From assembly GCF_002288385.1 (NCBI RefSeq), contig NZ_CP016783.1:124001-188000 (forward strand): a stretch of 64,000 nt of DNA, given 5' to 3'. The notes under the pieces are model-generated. The model did no database searches, was not told where the DNA came from, and saw nothing but the letters and a program-made list of their open reading frames with translations. Source of the stretch: Candidatus Planktophila lacus (GTDB taxonomy: Bacteria > Actinomycetota > Actinomycetes > Nanopelagicales > Nanopelagicaceae). The stretch's first letter is position 1; the number at the start of each line of letters is the position of its first letter. The translations under genes and the position numbers were made by a program. Shown in pieces: positions 34,650-43,014 of the stretch.

Positions 34650-34753
34650 CGTCTCCTGTTGCTCAGCAAGCTCCGCTCGCACGCTCAATTTGAGCGCGGC
34701 CTACCCTTTGAAATGAATTTCTCAGGAAAGTGGTTTTAAATAGTCCTACCTAC

Positions 34754-34773
34754 CTCGCCCCGAAGGGGGCGGG
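34754..34773 (+). promoter_or_regulatory. GC-rich hairpin in the yccA leader
   Basis: CTCGCCCC-GAAG-GGGGCGGG forms an 8-pair stem (one G-U) with a four-base loop, 21 bases before the GTG of the YccA-like gene and followed by GATTTCC, not a U-run. It may be a terminator for upstream read-through or a 5' UTR structure. Confidence 0.4.
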
Positions 34774-34794
34774 ATTTCCTAGAAAGGGAAATTA

Positions 34795-35547
34795 GTGCGC
34801 AGTTCAAATCCAGTTCTAACTCGTTCGAACCGTGGTTTTGCTCAAATGGATCCAACTCGTTTGAGTAACGATTCTCTCGAAGCAACATACGCAGCACCAG
34901 CAGCATCATCACTTCGTACCGGTCGTATGACAATGGACGATGTCGTAATGCGCACCGCAACTTTGTTTGCAGTGTTGGTTGCAGTCGGTGCATTTGCATG
35001 GGGCGCTAACAGCCCAGGGCTTGCACTTGTTGGCTTCCTCGGTGGTTTTGTTCTTGCAATGGTTAACACTTTTTCCAAGAAAGTTCGTGTACCTCTAATC
35101 GTTGCCTATGCAGCAGCGCAAGGACTTGCACTCGGAACAATCAGCCGTATCTACAACGAAGCTTATTCAGGCATCGTTGGCCAAGCAGTCATCGGAACAC
35201 TTTGTGCATTCGGTGGAATCTTGGTTGCATACCGCAGCGGAAAGATCCGCGTAACTCCTAAGTTCACACGCATCATGGTTGGTGCGTTGATGGGTTACTT
35301 AGTGTTCTCACTAATCACAATCTTTACAGGACGTCCAGGTGGAGCAACTGGTCTGCTCGTAGCAGTAGCAGCTGTTGCACTTGCAACATTCTTCCTAGTT
35401 CTTGATTTCGATCAGATTGAAAAATCAATTGCTGCAGGCGCTCCTCAAGAAGAGTCATGGCGCATGGCATTTGGCTTGATGGTCACAATCGTTTGGTTGT
35501 ACCTAGAAGTATTGAGACTGCTCTCAATTCTTCGTAATAGTGACTAA
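34795..35547 (+). CDS. Bax inhibitor-1 / YccA-family membrane protein
   Basis: 250 residues, GTG start with AAAGGG about 7 bases upstream. A polar N-terminus (MRSSNPVLTRSNRGFAQMD) is followed by seven hydrophobic helices. Conserved BI-1 features include the charged C-terminal LDFDQIEKSIAAGAPQEESWRMAFGLMVTIVWLYLEVLR (Asp residues of the proposed Ca2+/H+ switch), quoted here only as landmark segments DFDQIE and WLYLEVLRLL. The family forms pH-sensitive calcium leak channels; the bacterial physiological role is unclear. A strong terminator follows. Confidence 0.92.
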   Translation: MRSSNPVLTRSNRGFAQMDPTRLSNDSLEATYAAPAASSLRTGRMTMDDVVMRTATLFAVLVAVGAFAWGANSPGLALVGFLGGFVLAMVNTFSKKVRVPLIVAYAAAQGLALGTISRIYNEAYSGIVGQAVIGTLCAFGGILVAYRSGKIRVTPKFTRIMVGALMGYLVFSLITIFTGRPGGATGLLVAVAAVALATFFLVLDFDQIEKSIAAGAPQEESWRMAFGLMVTIVWLYLEVLRLLSILRNSD

Positions 35548-35556
35548 ATAAATAGA

Positions 35557-36774
35557 TTAACTAGATTGCCCGAGATGCGAAGCCCGCGTCTCGGGCAATT
35601 TTGTTGCCGCAAATAGTGCGATAAACATTAGTCCTGCGCTAACTGCAAATGCAGGGCGAAATCCGTAATGGTCTGCGATAAAGCCAAGTGCGATAGGTGC
35701 AACCATGGCACCGGCATCACCGGACATCTGGAAGAGTGCGATTACTTGTCCGCCTTTGCCCTTCATTACATCGCCGACGATTGCCGCGGTTGAAGATAAG
35801 AAAATAGAGCCGAATGCACCAATAACCATTGAAAGCAAGAACATCCAAGGTTGAACAGTTCCGACGAGAACAACCACTGAAATAGCGAGTAGCGATGTGC
35901 CCATAATTGCAGAGAACTTTCGACCTCTGGAATCCGAAAGTCCACCAGCTTTAATTAGTAGTAAACCTTGGATTACAGATGAGATTGTGAAACCAAGTCC
36001 GAGGTATCCGGCCGTTGATTTCATCTCTTCAACCATAAATAGCGGCAAGATCGAGCGGCTCATACCGAATAGCACTGATGCGCTGCAGAAAGAGATGGTT
36101 AGCGCAATTAGGTAAGGCTTGCTGGAAAGTGCTTCACGAATAGAAGTCTTCTCTTGAACGCTCTTCTCTGTTGGACGTGCAGCAAGTACTGAATTACGAA
36201 GCAGGAAGCCACCGGCAACGCTAGAAACGATGAGCAGTACGCCATAAACGAGTAGCGGTGCGCGAAGTGAGAAGGCGGTTAAGAATCCACCGATAACCGG
36301 ACCTGCCATCATTCCAACAAGAAAACTTGAGTTATAGAGAGATTGTGCGCGGGCACGTCTTGAATCATCTGTTGCACGCAACATGATTGAACCAGCAGCA
36401 ACTGAGAACATTGATGAACCAAGGCCACCGGCTGCTCGAAAACTCAACAGCTGTTCGTAATTTTGAGCGAATGCCGCAGCAAATGAAGAGATAGCCACAA
36501 AGCCAATTCCTGTTGTGTAAACAATTCTTTCACCGAATTTATCAACTAACTTTCCTGCAAATAGCCCACTGGCGAATCGAGCAAATGCGAAAGAAGAGAT
36601 AATCAAGCCCACTTGAGCGTTATTGACGCCAAATGACTTTGCAAAGAGTGGAATTGTTGGCGCGATAATCCCAAATCCAACTGCCACGAAGAAAGAAGAA
36701 AAGACCAGAACGCTGACTTCTCTCGGAAATTCCGCAAAGGGATTAGAACGTTTGAATCGGGCCGAAAGGTTCAA
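35557..36774 (-). CDS. MFS transporter
   Basis: 405 residues, TTG start, twelve predicted membrane helices. It has the MFS motif-A region between helices 2 and 3 (GLFAGKLVDKFGERIVY) and a matching loop after helix 8 (AGGLSDSRGRKFSA). It is most like the drug/metabolite exporter branch (TCR/Tet-like); substrate not assignable. The last 14 residues (KLPETRASHLGQSS) are encoded by the hairpin that serves as terminator of the convergent yccA gene. It is divergent from the ABC exporter genes. Confidence 0.9.
   Translation of the reverse strand: MNLSARFKRSNPFAEFPREVSVLVFSSFFVAVGFGIIAPTIPLFAKSFGVNNAQVGLIISSFAFARFASGLFAGKLVDKFGERIVYTTGIGFVAISSFAAAFAQNYEQLLSFRAAGGLGSSMFSVAAGSIMLRATDDSRRARAQSLYNSSFLVGMMAGPVIGGFLTAFSLRAPLLVYGVLLIVSSVAGGFLLRNSVLAARPTEKSVQEKTSIREALSSKPYLIALTISFCSASVLFGMSRSILPLFMVEEMKSTAGYLGLGFTISSVIQGLLLIKAGGLSDSRGRKFSAIMGTSLLAISVVVLVGTVQPWMFLLSMVIGAFGSIFLSSTAAIVGDVMKGKGGQVIALFQMSGDAGAMVAPIALGFIADHYGFRPAFAVSAGLMFIALFAATKLPETRASHLGQSS
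35565..35602. terminator. intrinsic terminator of the yccA gene, inside the MFS 3' end
   Basis: ATTGCCCGAGA and TCTCGGGCAAT form a perfect 11-bp stem with a 13-base loop, followed by TTTT on the plus strand. It sits 17 bp after the YccA stop and inside the last codons of the convergent MFS gene. On the minus strand the stem is followed by CTAGTTAA, so it favours plus-strand termination. Confidence 0.85.
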
Positions 36775-36836
36775 ATGTTTTTACCGTATGCCTTTCAGGC
36801 GTAGCGAGAGTGTTTCAAAGTTGGGGTTGATTGCGC

Positions 36837-36842
36837 TAAGTT
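36837..36842 (+). promoter_or_regulatory. -10 box TAAGTT of the leaderless ABC exporter gene
   Basis: TAAGTT then six bases then GTG 36849, with no Shine-Dalgarno sequence between. The spacing equals that of other apparent leaderless starts in the window. Confidence 0.4.
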
Positions 36843-36848
36843 TACTCT

Positions 36849-37844
36849 GTGAAATCTGTTATCGCTGAAGACTTAGTTAAAACTTATCGCAATGGGGCAG
36901 TTCGTGCCTTAGATCACCTGTCACTTGATGTTGAAGAAGGCACTGTGTTGAGCGTGCTTGGTCCAAACGGCGCAGGAAAGACAACATGTGTGCGCATTCT
37001 TGCAACGCTGTTACGACCTGATTCAGGTCGTGCGATGGTCGGTGGTATCGATGTAATCAAGCATCCTGAAAAAGTGCGCGAAGTAATTGGTTTATCAGGT
37101 CAATATGCAGCCGTAGATGAGATTTTAACTGGCTGGGATAACTTAGTTATGTTCGGTCAGCTCTATCACTTGGGTAAGAAAGCATCAGTTGCTCGCGCTG
37201 AAGAGTTGCTAGAGCGATTTTCACTTACTGAAAGTGCAAAGCGCCCAATCAAAACCTATTCCGGTGGAATGCGTCGTCGCCTCGACCTAGCGGCATCCCT
37301 AATCGTTAAGCCAAAGGTTCTCTTCCTAGATGAGCCAACTACGGGCCTTGATCCGCGTGGTCGTCAGGAAATGTGGAGCGTTATTGAAGAGCTAGTTAAA
37401 GGTGGAGTTACATTGCTTTTGACTACTCAATATCTAGAAGAAGCAGATCAACTTGCAGATGAAATCGCAGTTATCGATCACGGCAAAGTAATCGCGCGCG
37501 GTACATCAGATGTATTAAAGAAGCAGGTTGGCGGCGAACGCCTTGAGATCGTTGTCGAAAGCCAAAACATCGCAAAGACCATGGAAGTTGTAGCCAATAT
37601 CAGCGGCAACAAAGCAACTCTCGATGAAGGTCTGCGCATGATTTCTGCCCCAGTATCAACTGGTGCAACAGCGCTAATCGAAACACTTCGTTCGCTAGAT
37701 ATTGCTGGTATTCATCCGCTCGATGTCAGCCTAAAGCGCCCATCGCTTGATGATGTCTTCCTTTCACTTACCGGACATGCTGCCGAGGAGAAGAAAGAAG
37801 AAGAAGTTGAAACCAAGGGACGCAGAAAGAAGGCAAAGAAATGA
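36849..37844 (+). CDS. DrrA-type ABC exporter ATP-binding protein
   Basis: 331 residues, GTG start. Walker A LGPNGAGKTTCVRI, Q-loop region LSGQYAAVDEILTG, signature YSGGMRRRLDLA, Walker B VLFLDEPTTGLD and switch histidine region LTTQYLEEAD. The C-terminal extension (to about residue 305) is the domain typical of daunorubicin-resistance DrrA and related lipid/drug exporters, and it ends in a Lys/Glu-rich tail. It is coupled to the permease gene by a 4-bp overlap. Substrate unknown; two copies should dimerise with two permeases. Confidence 0.93.
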   Translation: MKSVIAEDLVKTYRNGAVRALDHLSLDVEEGTVLSVLGPNGAGKTTCVRILATLLRPDSGRAMVGGIDVIKHPEKVREVIGLSGQYAAVDEILTGWDNLVMFGQLYHLGKKASVARAEELLERFSLTESAKRPIKTYSGGMRRRLDLAASLIVKPKVLFLDEPTTGLDPRGRQEMWSVIEELVKGGVTLLLTTQYLEEADQLADEIAVIDHGKVIARGTSDVLKKQVGGERLEIVVESQNIAKTMEVVANISGNKATLDEGLRMISAPVSTGATALIETLRSLDIAGIHPLDVSLKRPSLDDVFLSLTGHAAEEKKEEEVETKGRRKKAKK

Positions 37845-38632
37845 GCGCTGTAACTGACACGCTAATCATTACGCAACGTCAATTGCGTTTGCTCACTCGC
37901 GTTCCAGAAGTTTTAATCTTCTCAACTATTCAGCCGGTGATGTTTGTACTTCTCTTCCGCTATGTATTCGGCGGTTCAATTGATACAGGTCAACCTGGGG
38001 GATATGTACAACTTTTGATGCCAGGTATCTTCGTGCAGACCGTGGCATTTACCTTGGCGGGAACCGCATCCGGCCTTGCTGAAGATATGAAGAAGGGTTT
38101 GATCGATCGCTTTAGGTCGCTACCTATCTCACAATCTGCGCTTGTTATCGGCCGCACACTTGGAGATTCACTACTAAACATCGTGGTTCTCGCAGTTATG
38201 GGTATCGCGGGTTACTTAGTTGGATGGCGTCCATCATCTGGTGCGTTAAACGTCGCCGTTGGTTTCTTATTCCTACTCTTCTTTGGTTACGCACTTTCTT
38301 GGGTGGGTATCTATGTTGGTCTTTCGGCATCTGATGCGCGTGTTGTGCAGAACGTCAGCTTCCTTGTGACATTCCCGCTTACCTTCTTATCAAATGCATT
38401 TGCGCCAACAACCGGAATGCCGCGTGCGCTGCAGTACTTTGCGGAGTGGAACCCAGTCTCAACGATGGTTGCGGCTTGTCGCGAGCTCTTCGGCCTTGAA
38501 AACCAGTTCGGTGCAACCGCTGGCTCATTCCCAAGCGAGAACCCGCTGCTAACTTCATTTATCTACATGATCATCATCATGGCGATATTTATTCCTATAA
38601 GCGTAAGAAAATATAAGCGCGCTGCTGATTAA
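37841..38632 (+). CDS. ABC-2 type exporter permease (DrrB-like)
   Basis: 263 residues with six predicted helices and the ABC-2 pattern: an N-terminal amphipathic region TQRQLRLLTRVPEVLIFS, the loop EDMKKGLIDRFRSLPIS that docks on the ATPase, and the conserved FLSNAFAPTTGMPRALQYFAEWNPV segment. It forms the membrane half of the exporter with the upstream ATPase. It is convergent with the dehydratase gene, 16 bp apart. Confidence 0.92.
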   Translation: MSAVTDTLIITQRQLRLLTRVPEVLIFSTIQPVMFVLLFRYVFGGSIDTGQPGGYVQLLMPGIFVQTVAFTLAGTASGLAEDMKKGLIDRFRSLPISQSALVIGRTLGDSLLNIVVLAVMGIAGYLVGWRPSSGALNVAVGFLFLLFFGYALSWVGIYVGLSASDARVVQNVSFLVTFPLTFLSNAFAPTTGMPRALQYFAEWNPVSTMVAACRELFGLENQFGATAGSFPSENPLLTSFIYMIIIMAIFIPISVRKYKRAAD

Positions 38633-38648
38633 GAACTGATCTAGATAG

Positions 38649-40355
38649 TTAGTGAGATTCGCGGGAGATATGTTCTCCGCTAGAACCAACTAAGAAATCA
38701 AGATCACAACCTGTATCAGCCTGCATTACATGGTCGATATATAACTTCTGCCATCCACGTGCAGATTTAGCGAAACCATCAACTGTTGCGGTATTTGGCT
38801 TACGCGCAGCAAGGTCAGCATCGGAAATATCTATATTTAGCGTGCGAGCTTCAACATCGAGTTCAATGAAGTCACCTGTCTGCACAAGTCCGAGCGGTCC
38901 ACCTGCTGCAGCTTCTGGTGCAACATGTAGAACAACAGTTCCGTAGGCAGTACCGCTCATGCGACCATCACAGATACGCACCATGTCACGTACGCCTTTA
39001 TCGAGCATCTTCTGTGGCATCGGCATATTGGAAACTTCTGGCATTCCGGGATAACCCTTAGGTCCGCATCCGCGCAGAATCAAAACTGAATTTTCATCAA
39101 CATCAAGATTTGGATCGTTGATACGCGCTTTGAAATCTTCAATGCTGTCGAAGACCATCGCTTTACCGCGGTGCTTTAACAAGTTGGCACTTGCTGCAGC
39201 TGGCTTAATAACTGCGCCAAGTGGAGCAAGATTTCCGCGCAGAACGGCAATTCCAGCACTTGGCTGCAATGGTTCTTTGCGAGAGCGGATCACATCTGTG
39301 TCATAAATTTCAGCTTCTGATAAGCCTTTAACCAAAGGAGTTCCGAGCACTGTTAGCGCCTTTGGATCAAGTAGATCTTCAAGTTCCTTAAACACTGCGC
39401 GTAAACCACCAGCGCGATGGAAATCTTCCATCAAGTACTTGCCGGCAGGTTGGAGATTAACTAGTAGCGGAACACGAGAACCCGTGCGATCGAAATCATC
39501 GAGCGTTAGATCAATACCTAAGCGGCCAGCAATCGCGAGCAAGTGCACAACCGCATTAGTAGATCCACCGATACCAGCAAGGGCCACGATGGCATTTAAG
39601 AATGAACCTTTAACCATGATGTCACTTGGCTTTAAACCTTCATGCACCATCTCAACGATGCGGCGACCAGACTCTTGTGAGTACTGAAGCAAGCGGCTAT
39701 CCGGTGCTGGCGTGCCTGCGATTCCTGGAATAACCATGCCAAGTGCTTCAGCCATGATTCCCATAGTTGATGCAGTTCCCATGGTGTTGCAATGTCCACG
39801 GCTACGGATCATCGCGGATTCTGAATCTAAGAACTTTGCTTCGCTAAGTTTCTTAGCGCGCACTTCTTCGCTCAATCTAAATACATCTGTGCCGCAGCCA
39901 AGTGGTGTTCCTTGGAAAGTTCCGGTCAACATCGGCCCACCAGGAACAACTAGCGCTGGAATATCAACTGAAGATGCCGCCATCAACAAAGATGGAATCG
40001 TCTTATCGCAACCGCCGAGAAGAACAACGCCATCAATCGGATTAGCGCGGATCAATTCTTCTGTTGCCATTGCCGCCATATTGCGCCACAACATTGCTGT
40101 AGGGCGAACCAGAGTTTCACCCAATGAAACAGCTGGCATATTTAGCGGAACGCCGCCGGCTTCCCAGATTCCGTTCTTTACATACTCCATCACTTCATTT
40201 AAGTGAGAGTTGCAGGGAGTTAAATCTGATGCGGTATTTGCAATCGCGATATGTGGACGGCCATCAAAGGCATCTTTCGGCAAACCCCGGCGCATCCATG
40301 CGCGGTGAATGAATCCATCACGGTCTTTGCCGCCATACCAATGGGCGCTGCGCAT
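38649..40355 (-). CDS. IlvD/Edd-family sugar-acid dehydratase
   Basis: 568 residues. It begins RSAHWYGGKDRDGFIHRAW, the pattern of pentonate/aldonate dehydratases (arabonate, xylonate type) and not of biosynthetic dihydroxy-acid dehydratase. Cluster cysteines are visible in LTPCNSHL, LLGGCDKT and SRGHCNTMGTAS. It dehydrates a sugar acid to a 2-keto-3-deoxy acid. AAAGGAG lies about 9 bases before ATG. It is divergent from a zinc dehydrogenase and an SDR across a 64-bp promoter-operator region, so all three probably belong to one oxidative sugar pathway. The exact sugar cannot be decided. Confidence 0.88.
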   Translation of the reverse strand: MRSAHWYGGKDRDGFIHRAWMRRGLPKDAFDGRPHIAIANTASDLTPCNSHLNEVMEYVKNGIWEAGGVPLNMPAVSLGETLVRPTAMLWRNMAAMATEELIRANPIDGVVLLGGCDKTIPSLLMAASSVDIPALVVPGGPMLTGTFQGTPLGCGTDVFRLSEEVRAKKLSEAKFLDSESAMIRSRGHCNTMGTASTMGIMAEALGMVIPGIAGTPAPDSRLLQYSQESGRRIVEMVHEGLKPSDIMVKGSFLNAIVALAGIGGSTNAVVHLLAIAGRLGIDLTLDDFDRTGSRVPLLVNLQPAGKYLMEDFHRAGGLRAVFKELEDLLDPKALTVLGTPLVKGLSEAEIYDTDVIRSRKEPLQPSAGIAVLRGNLAPLGAVIKPAAASANLLKHRGKAMVFDSIEDFKARINDPNLDVDENSVLILRGCGPKGYPGMPEVSNMPMPQKMLDKGVRDMVRICDGRMSGTAYGTVVLHVAPEAAAGGPLGLVQTGDFIELDVEARTLNIDISDADLAARKPNTATVDGFAKSARGWQKLYIDHVMQADTGCDLDFLVGSSGEHISRESH

Positions 40356-40376
40356 CTTTGCTAACTCCTTTAATTC

Positions 40377-40392
40377 GCACCGCTATCGGTGC
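40377..40392. promoter_or_regulatory. operator-like inverted repeat between divergent sugar genes
   Basis: GCACCG-CTAT-CGGTGC is a perfect 6+6 inverted repeat in the 64-bp gap. ATCGGT of the right arm is repeated 12 bases further on. It covers the -35 region of the rightward promoter and lies in the leader of the leftward transcript, so a bound repressor would block both. Confidence 0.55.
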
Positions 40393-40405
40393 TGATATCG
40401 GTTTG

Positions 40406-40413
40406 AGTATAGT
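40406..40413. promoter_or_regulatory. overlapping bidirectional -10 boxes (TATAGT / TATACT)
   Basis: AGTATAGT gives TATAGT on the plus strand, 6 bases before ATG 40420 (leaderless), and TATACT on the minus strand, about 50 bases before the dehydratase ATG, leaving room for its Shine-Dalgarno leader. The two promoters share the same melt site. Confidence 0.5.
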
Positions 40414-40419
40414 GACGGC

Positions 40420-41436
40420 ATGAAGGCCCTGACTATAACTTCGCCAAATAATTCCATTGTCGAAGATGTTCCAGAGCCAGTAGCAGGGGATAACCAAGTC
40501 GTTGTCGATGTAACGCGAGTTGGAATCTGTGGCACCGATCAAGAGTTCTTCACCGGTGAAATGGTTTATCTCCACAGCAATCAAGCAAAATATCCAGTTC
40601 GCATCGGCCACGAATGGTGCGGTGTTGTTTCTGAAATTGGCAAAGGTGTAAATCCCAAGTGGCTTGGTCAACGCGTCACCGGTGACACGATGCTTGGATG
40701 CGGAACTTGTTACCGCTGCACATCAGGTCGCCAACATGTTTGCGATGATCGTTTTGAAATTGGAGTTCGCAACGGATGGCCCGGTGCTTGCGCTGAAAAA
40801 CTTCTAGTTCCAGAACGCGCGCTACACGCACTTCCAGATTCAATTGATGATGCCGTTGGCGCGCTTATCGAACCTGCCGGCAACTCACTGCGCGCAGTTG
40901 AAGCAGCACTTGCTGGACCTGGCAAAGAAATATTGATTTACGGAACCGGCACCATCGGACTTCTCTGCGCGCAACTTGCACAGGCCGCAGGTGCCAACGT
41001 GCACTTAGTCGGTCGCAACGAACGCACGATAAAACTTGCACATGAAATCGGAATCAAAAACGCCGGAACTGAGTTAGTAAAACCAAGAACTGGCTTTGAC
41101 GGAATCATTGATGCAACTAATCACAAATCTATTCCGCACGAGATAGTGCTGGCTGTTGAGCCAGGCGGGCGCGTTGTTTACATCGGTATCTCAGGAGAGC
41201 CAAGCCTGATCGATTCACGTGATCTCGCGCTTAAAGATGTAACCGCAGTCGGAATCTTGTCGGCATCTCCCGGTCTAAAAGGTGCCATTGAAATCTTTGC
41301 GCGCGGTGAAGTAGATCCTCGCCCGCTAATTGCAGCAACAATTTCACTAAATGAAGTACATGATGTATTTATGGGTAAGCGTCCTGCAGGTGCCGGCGAT
41401 GGCCCAAAGATCCATATCGATCCCCGGATGAAGTAA
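40420..41436 (+). CDS. zinc-dependent sugar/polyol dehydrogenase (MDR family)
   Basis: 338 residues. Catalytic zinc ligands: GICGTDQEF (Cys), GHEWCG (His-Glu). Structural zinc region: GCGTCYRCTSGRQHVC, where four cysteines can be counted. Rossmann motif: IYGTGTIGLLCAQLAQAAG. The N-terminal KALTITSPNNSIVEDVPEP resembles glucose/galactose and polyol dehydrogenases. Given the divergent aldonate dehydratase, the likely job is oxidation of a free sugar to its lactone. It starts 6 bases after a -10 box without a ribosome site. The SDR gene follows by 9 bp. Confidence 0.88.
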   Translation: MKALTITSPNNSIVEDVPEPVAGDNQVVVDVTRVGICGTDQEFFTGEMVYLHSNQAKYPVRIGHEWCGVVSEIGKGVNPKWLGQRVTGDTMLGCGTCYRCTSGRQHVCDDRFEIGVRNGWPGACAEKLLVPERALHALPDSIDDAVGALIEPAGNSLRAVEAALAGPGKEILIYGTGTIGLLCAQLAQAAGANVHLVGRNERTIKLAHEIGIKNAGTELVKPRTGFDGIIDATNHKSIPHEIVLAVEPGGRVVYIGISGEPSLIDSRDLALKDVTAVGILSASPGLKGAIEIFARGEVDPRPLIAATISLNEVHDVFMGKRPAGAGDGPKIHIDPRMK

Positions 41437-41445
41437 GGAATAGAA

Positions 41446-42207
41446 ATGACCAGCACTTCATCAGTTGAATTCAACGGCCAAGTAGTCGTTATCTCAGGAG
41501 CAGCAACCGGCATTGGCAAAGCTAGCGCACAGTTAATTGCAGCTCGTGGTGCCACCGTGATCGCACTTGATTTCAATGCCGCAGCGCTGACTGATCTTTC
41601 AAAAGAGCTTTCACTTGCTACAAACCAAAGTCACATCTGCGATATTTCTAGCCAAGACCAGATAGATAAAGCGATCTCAGCAATCTTGAAAGACCACGGC
41701 AAAATCGATGCGCTTATCAACACCGCTGGAATCGTTGGTCCATCGAACACAACAGTCGAAAATGTTAATTGGCCAGACTTTGAAAAAGTTTTGCAAGTAA
41801 ATCTATACGGAGCAATCTGGCTTACTCAAGCTGTTATTCCTTCGATGAAAGAGAAGCAGTATGGCCGCATCGTTCACTTGGCATCTATCGCAGGCAAAGA
41901 AGGCAACCCAGGACTCTCTCCTTACAACACTTCAAAAGCCGGAATGATCGGTTTTGTTAAAGGCGTTGCAAAAGAAGTTGCACCACATGGTGTTGTAATC
42001 AACGCGCTTGCTCCTGCAGTCATCAGCACGCCAATGAATTCAAATACCAGCGAAGAAACCTTGAAATACATGATAAGCCGAATCCCGATGGGCCGTGTCG
42101 GTCAGCCTGAAGAAGTCGCCGAGATCGTTGCCTTCATGGCATCTAAGGCGTGCTCATTTACAACAGGATTTACCTTCGATGCCTCTGGCGGTCGCGCTAC
42201 TTACTAG
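41446..42207 (+). CDS. short-chain dehydrogenase/reductase (SDR)
   Basis: 253 residues, classical SDR. Cofactor motif: VVISGAATGIGKASAQ; NTAGIVGPS; catalytic Ser in LASIAGKEGN and YNTSKAGMIGFVKG with Tyr and Lys; C-terminal FTTGFTFDASGGRATY. Asp after the second strand (ALDFN) favours NAD(H). The C-terminal FDASGGRATY resembles 2-keto-3-deoxy sugar-acid dehydrogenases of non-phosphorylative rhamnose/fucose pathways, but the substrate is an inference from context. AAGGAATAG lies just before ATG, and the gene is cotranscribed with the zinc dehydrogenase. Confidence 0.88.
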   Translation: MTSTSSVEFNGQVVVISGAATGIGKASAQLIAARGATVIALDFNAAALTDLSKELSLATNQSHICDISSQDQIDKAISAILKDHGKIDALINTAGIVGPSNTTVENVNWPDFEKVLQVNLYGAIWLTQAVIPSMKEKQYGRIVHLASIAGKEGNPGLSPYNTSKAGMIGFVKGVAKEVAPHGVVINALAPAVISTPMNSNTSEETLKYMISRIPMGRVGQPEEVAEIVAFMASKACSFTTGFTFDASGGRATY

Positions 42208-42255
42208 TCAAAAAAGAAAAGTATCGTTTTCCCTAGATCTTCACGCGAATGTAGT

Positions 42256-42261
42256 TAGTAT
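42256..42261 (+). promoter_or_regulatory. -10 box TAGTAT of the leaderless KGK2 gene
   Basis: TAGTAT then CGATAC then ATG 42268. The 6-base spacing equals that of the KGK1 gene. An overlapping TATCGATA palindrome spans 42259-42266. Confidence 0.45.
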
Positions 42262-42267
42262 CGATAC

Positions 42268-43014
42268 ATGAAACGTATTCTTTTGGTTTTGGCCCTTGGG
42301 CTTTCAACATTGACTGCAATTCAACCAGCTCAAGCTGCTGAATTGTGTGCTGCGTTAAATGTTGGGTTAGTTGCTGATGACAATTTGACTGTAACGATGA
42401 AGTCAATAGAAATAACCGAAAAAACTGGCTCAAATTTATTAAAAATCTCGTACAACCAATTGAATGCGACAACTGATAAGAAACTAGATGAAGGTTCATT
42501 CAAGTTATTTTTCGCTGATGGAACCTCTGAACCGCAATATGGAGGATTTAACTACTTTTTCCCATCGGATACACGCGATCGTACATACACATGGGAATTC
42601 TTGAAAACCAAGGAACCACTTGTTATTGGATACAACTCAGGATTTTTCTCAGCAAAATATGACACTTCAAAATTGAACTGGGTTCTACCTGGAAAACCCT
42701 GCAACCTTGCTCCAACAGCACCCGCTGTCGATTGGACAGGTAAACAGCGCTATACAAGCGAACTAGATTATAAATTGTGCGTTGGTGGTGCTGAAATTTC
42801 AGGCACTAAGTCAAACTGCGGAATAGATCCGGCAGTAGTAAAAGCAGAGGCCAAAGCGAAAGCCGAGATCGATAAGTTGCTGGCAGACGTGATCGCGATC
42901 CAGGAAAAATTTAAGGGAACAAAAGCCTCGACGATAACGTGCTTGAAAGGCAAAGTTGCCAAGAAAGTTACTGCGGTTAAACCAAAGTGCCCTGCCGGCT
43001 ATAAAAAGAAGTAA
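42268..43014 (+). CDS. secreted protein with C-terminal KGK/CPxGYKK tag (KGK2)
   Basis: 248 residues. Signal peptide MKRILLVLALGLSTLTAIQPAQAA, then a beta-rich domain (residues about 28-150) with Cys27 and a second cysteine in LPGKPCNLAP that could be bridged, a short helical Ala/Lys/Glu segment (VKAEAKAKAEIDKLLADVIA), and the cationic tail with Cys225 and Cys241 (C-x15-C) ending CPAGYKKK. Outside the tail I see no similarity to the other two tagged proteins. No named family is recognised. It is convergent with greA, with stops directly adjacent. Confidence 0.8.
   Translation: MKRILLVLALGLSTLTAIQPAQAAELCAALNVGLVADDNLTVTMKSIEITEKTGSNLLKISYNQLNATTDKKLDEGSFKLFFADGTSEPQYGGFNYFFPSDTRDRTYTWEFLKTKEPLVIGYNSGFFSAKYDTSKLNWVLPGKPCNLAPTAPAVDWTGKQRYTSELDYKLCVGGAEISGTKSNCGIDPAVVKAEAKAKAEIDKLLADVIAIQEKFKGTKASTITCLKGKVAKKVTAVKPKCPAGYKKK

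Noticed and set aside
34681-34700. CGCTCAA-T-TTGAGCG hairpin as terminator of KGK1
   Set aside because: The loop is too tight in its full form and no T-run follows; it could be incidental.
38649-40355. Calling the IlvD-family gene the branched-chain amino-acid ilvD
   Set aside because: Its N-terminal RSAHWYGGKDRDGFIHRAW pattern and sugar-oxidation neighbours fit aldonate dehydratases better; no other ilv genes are close.
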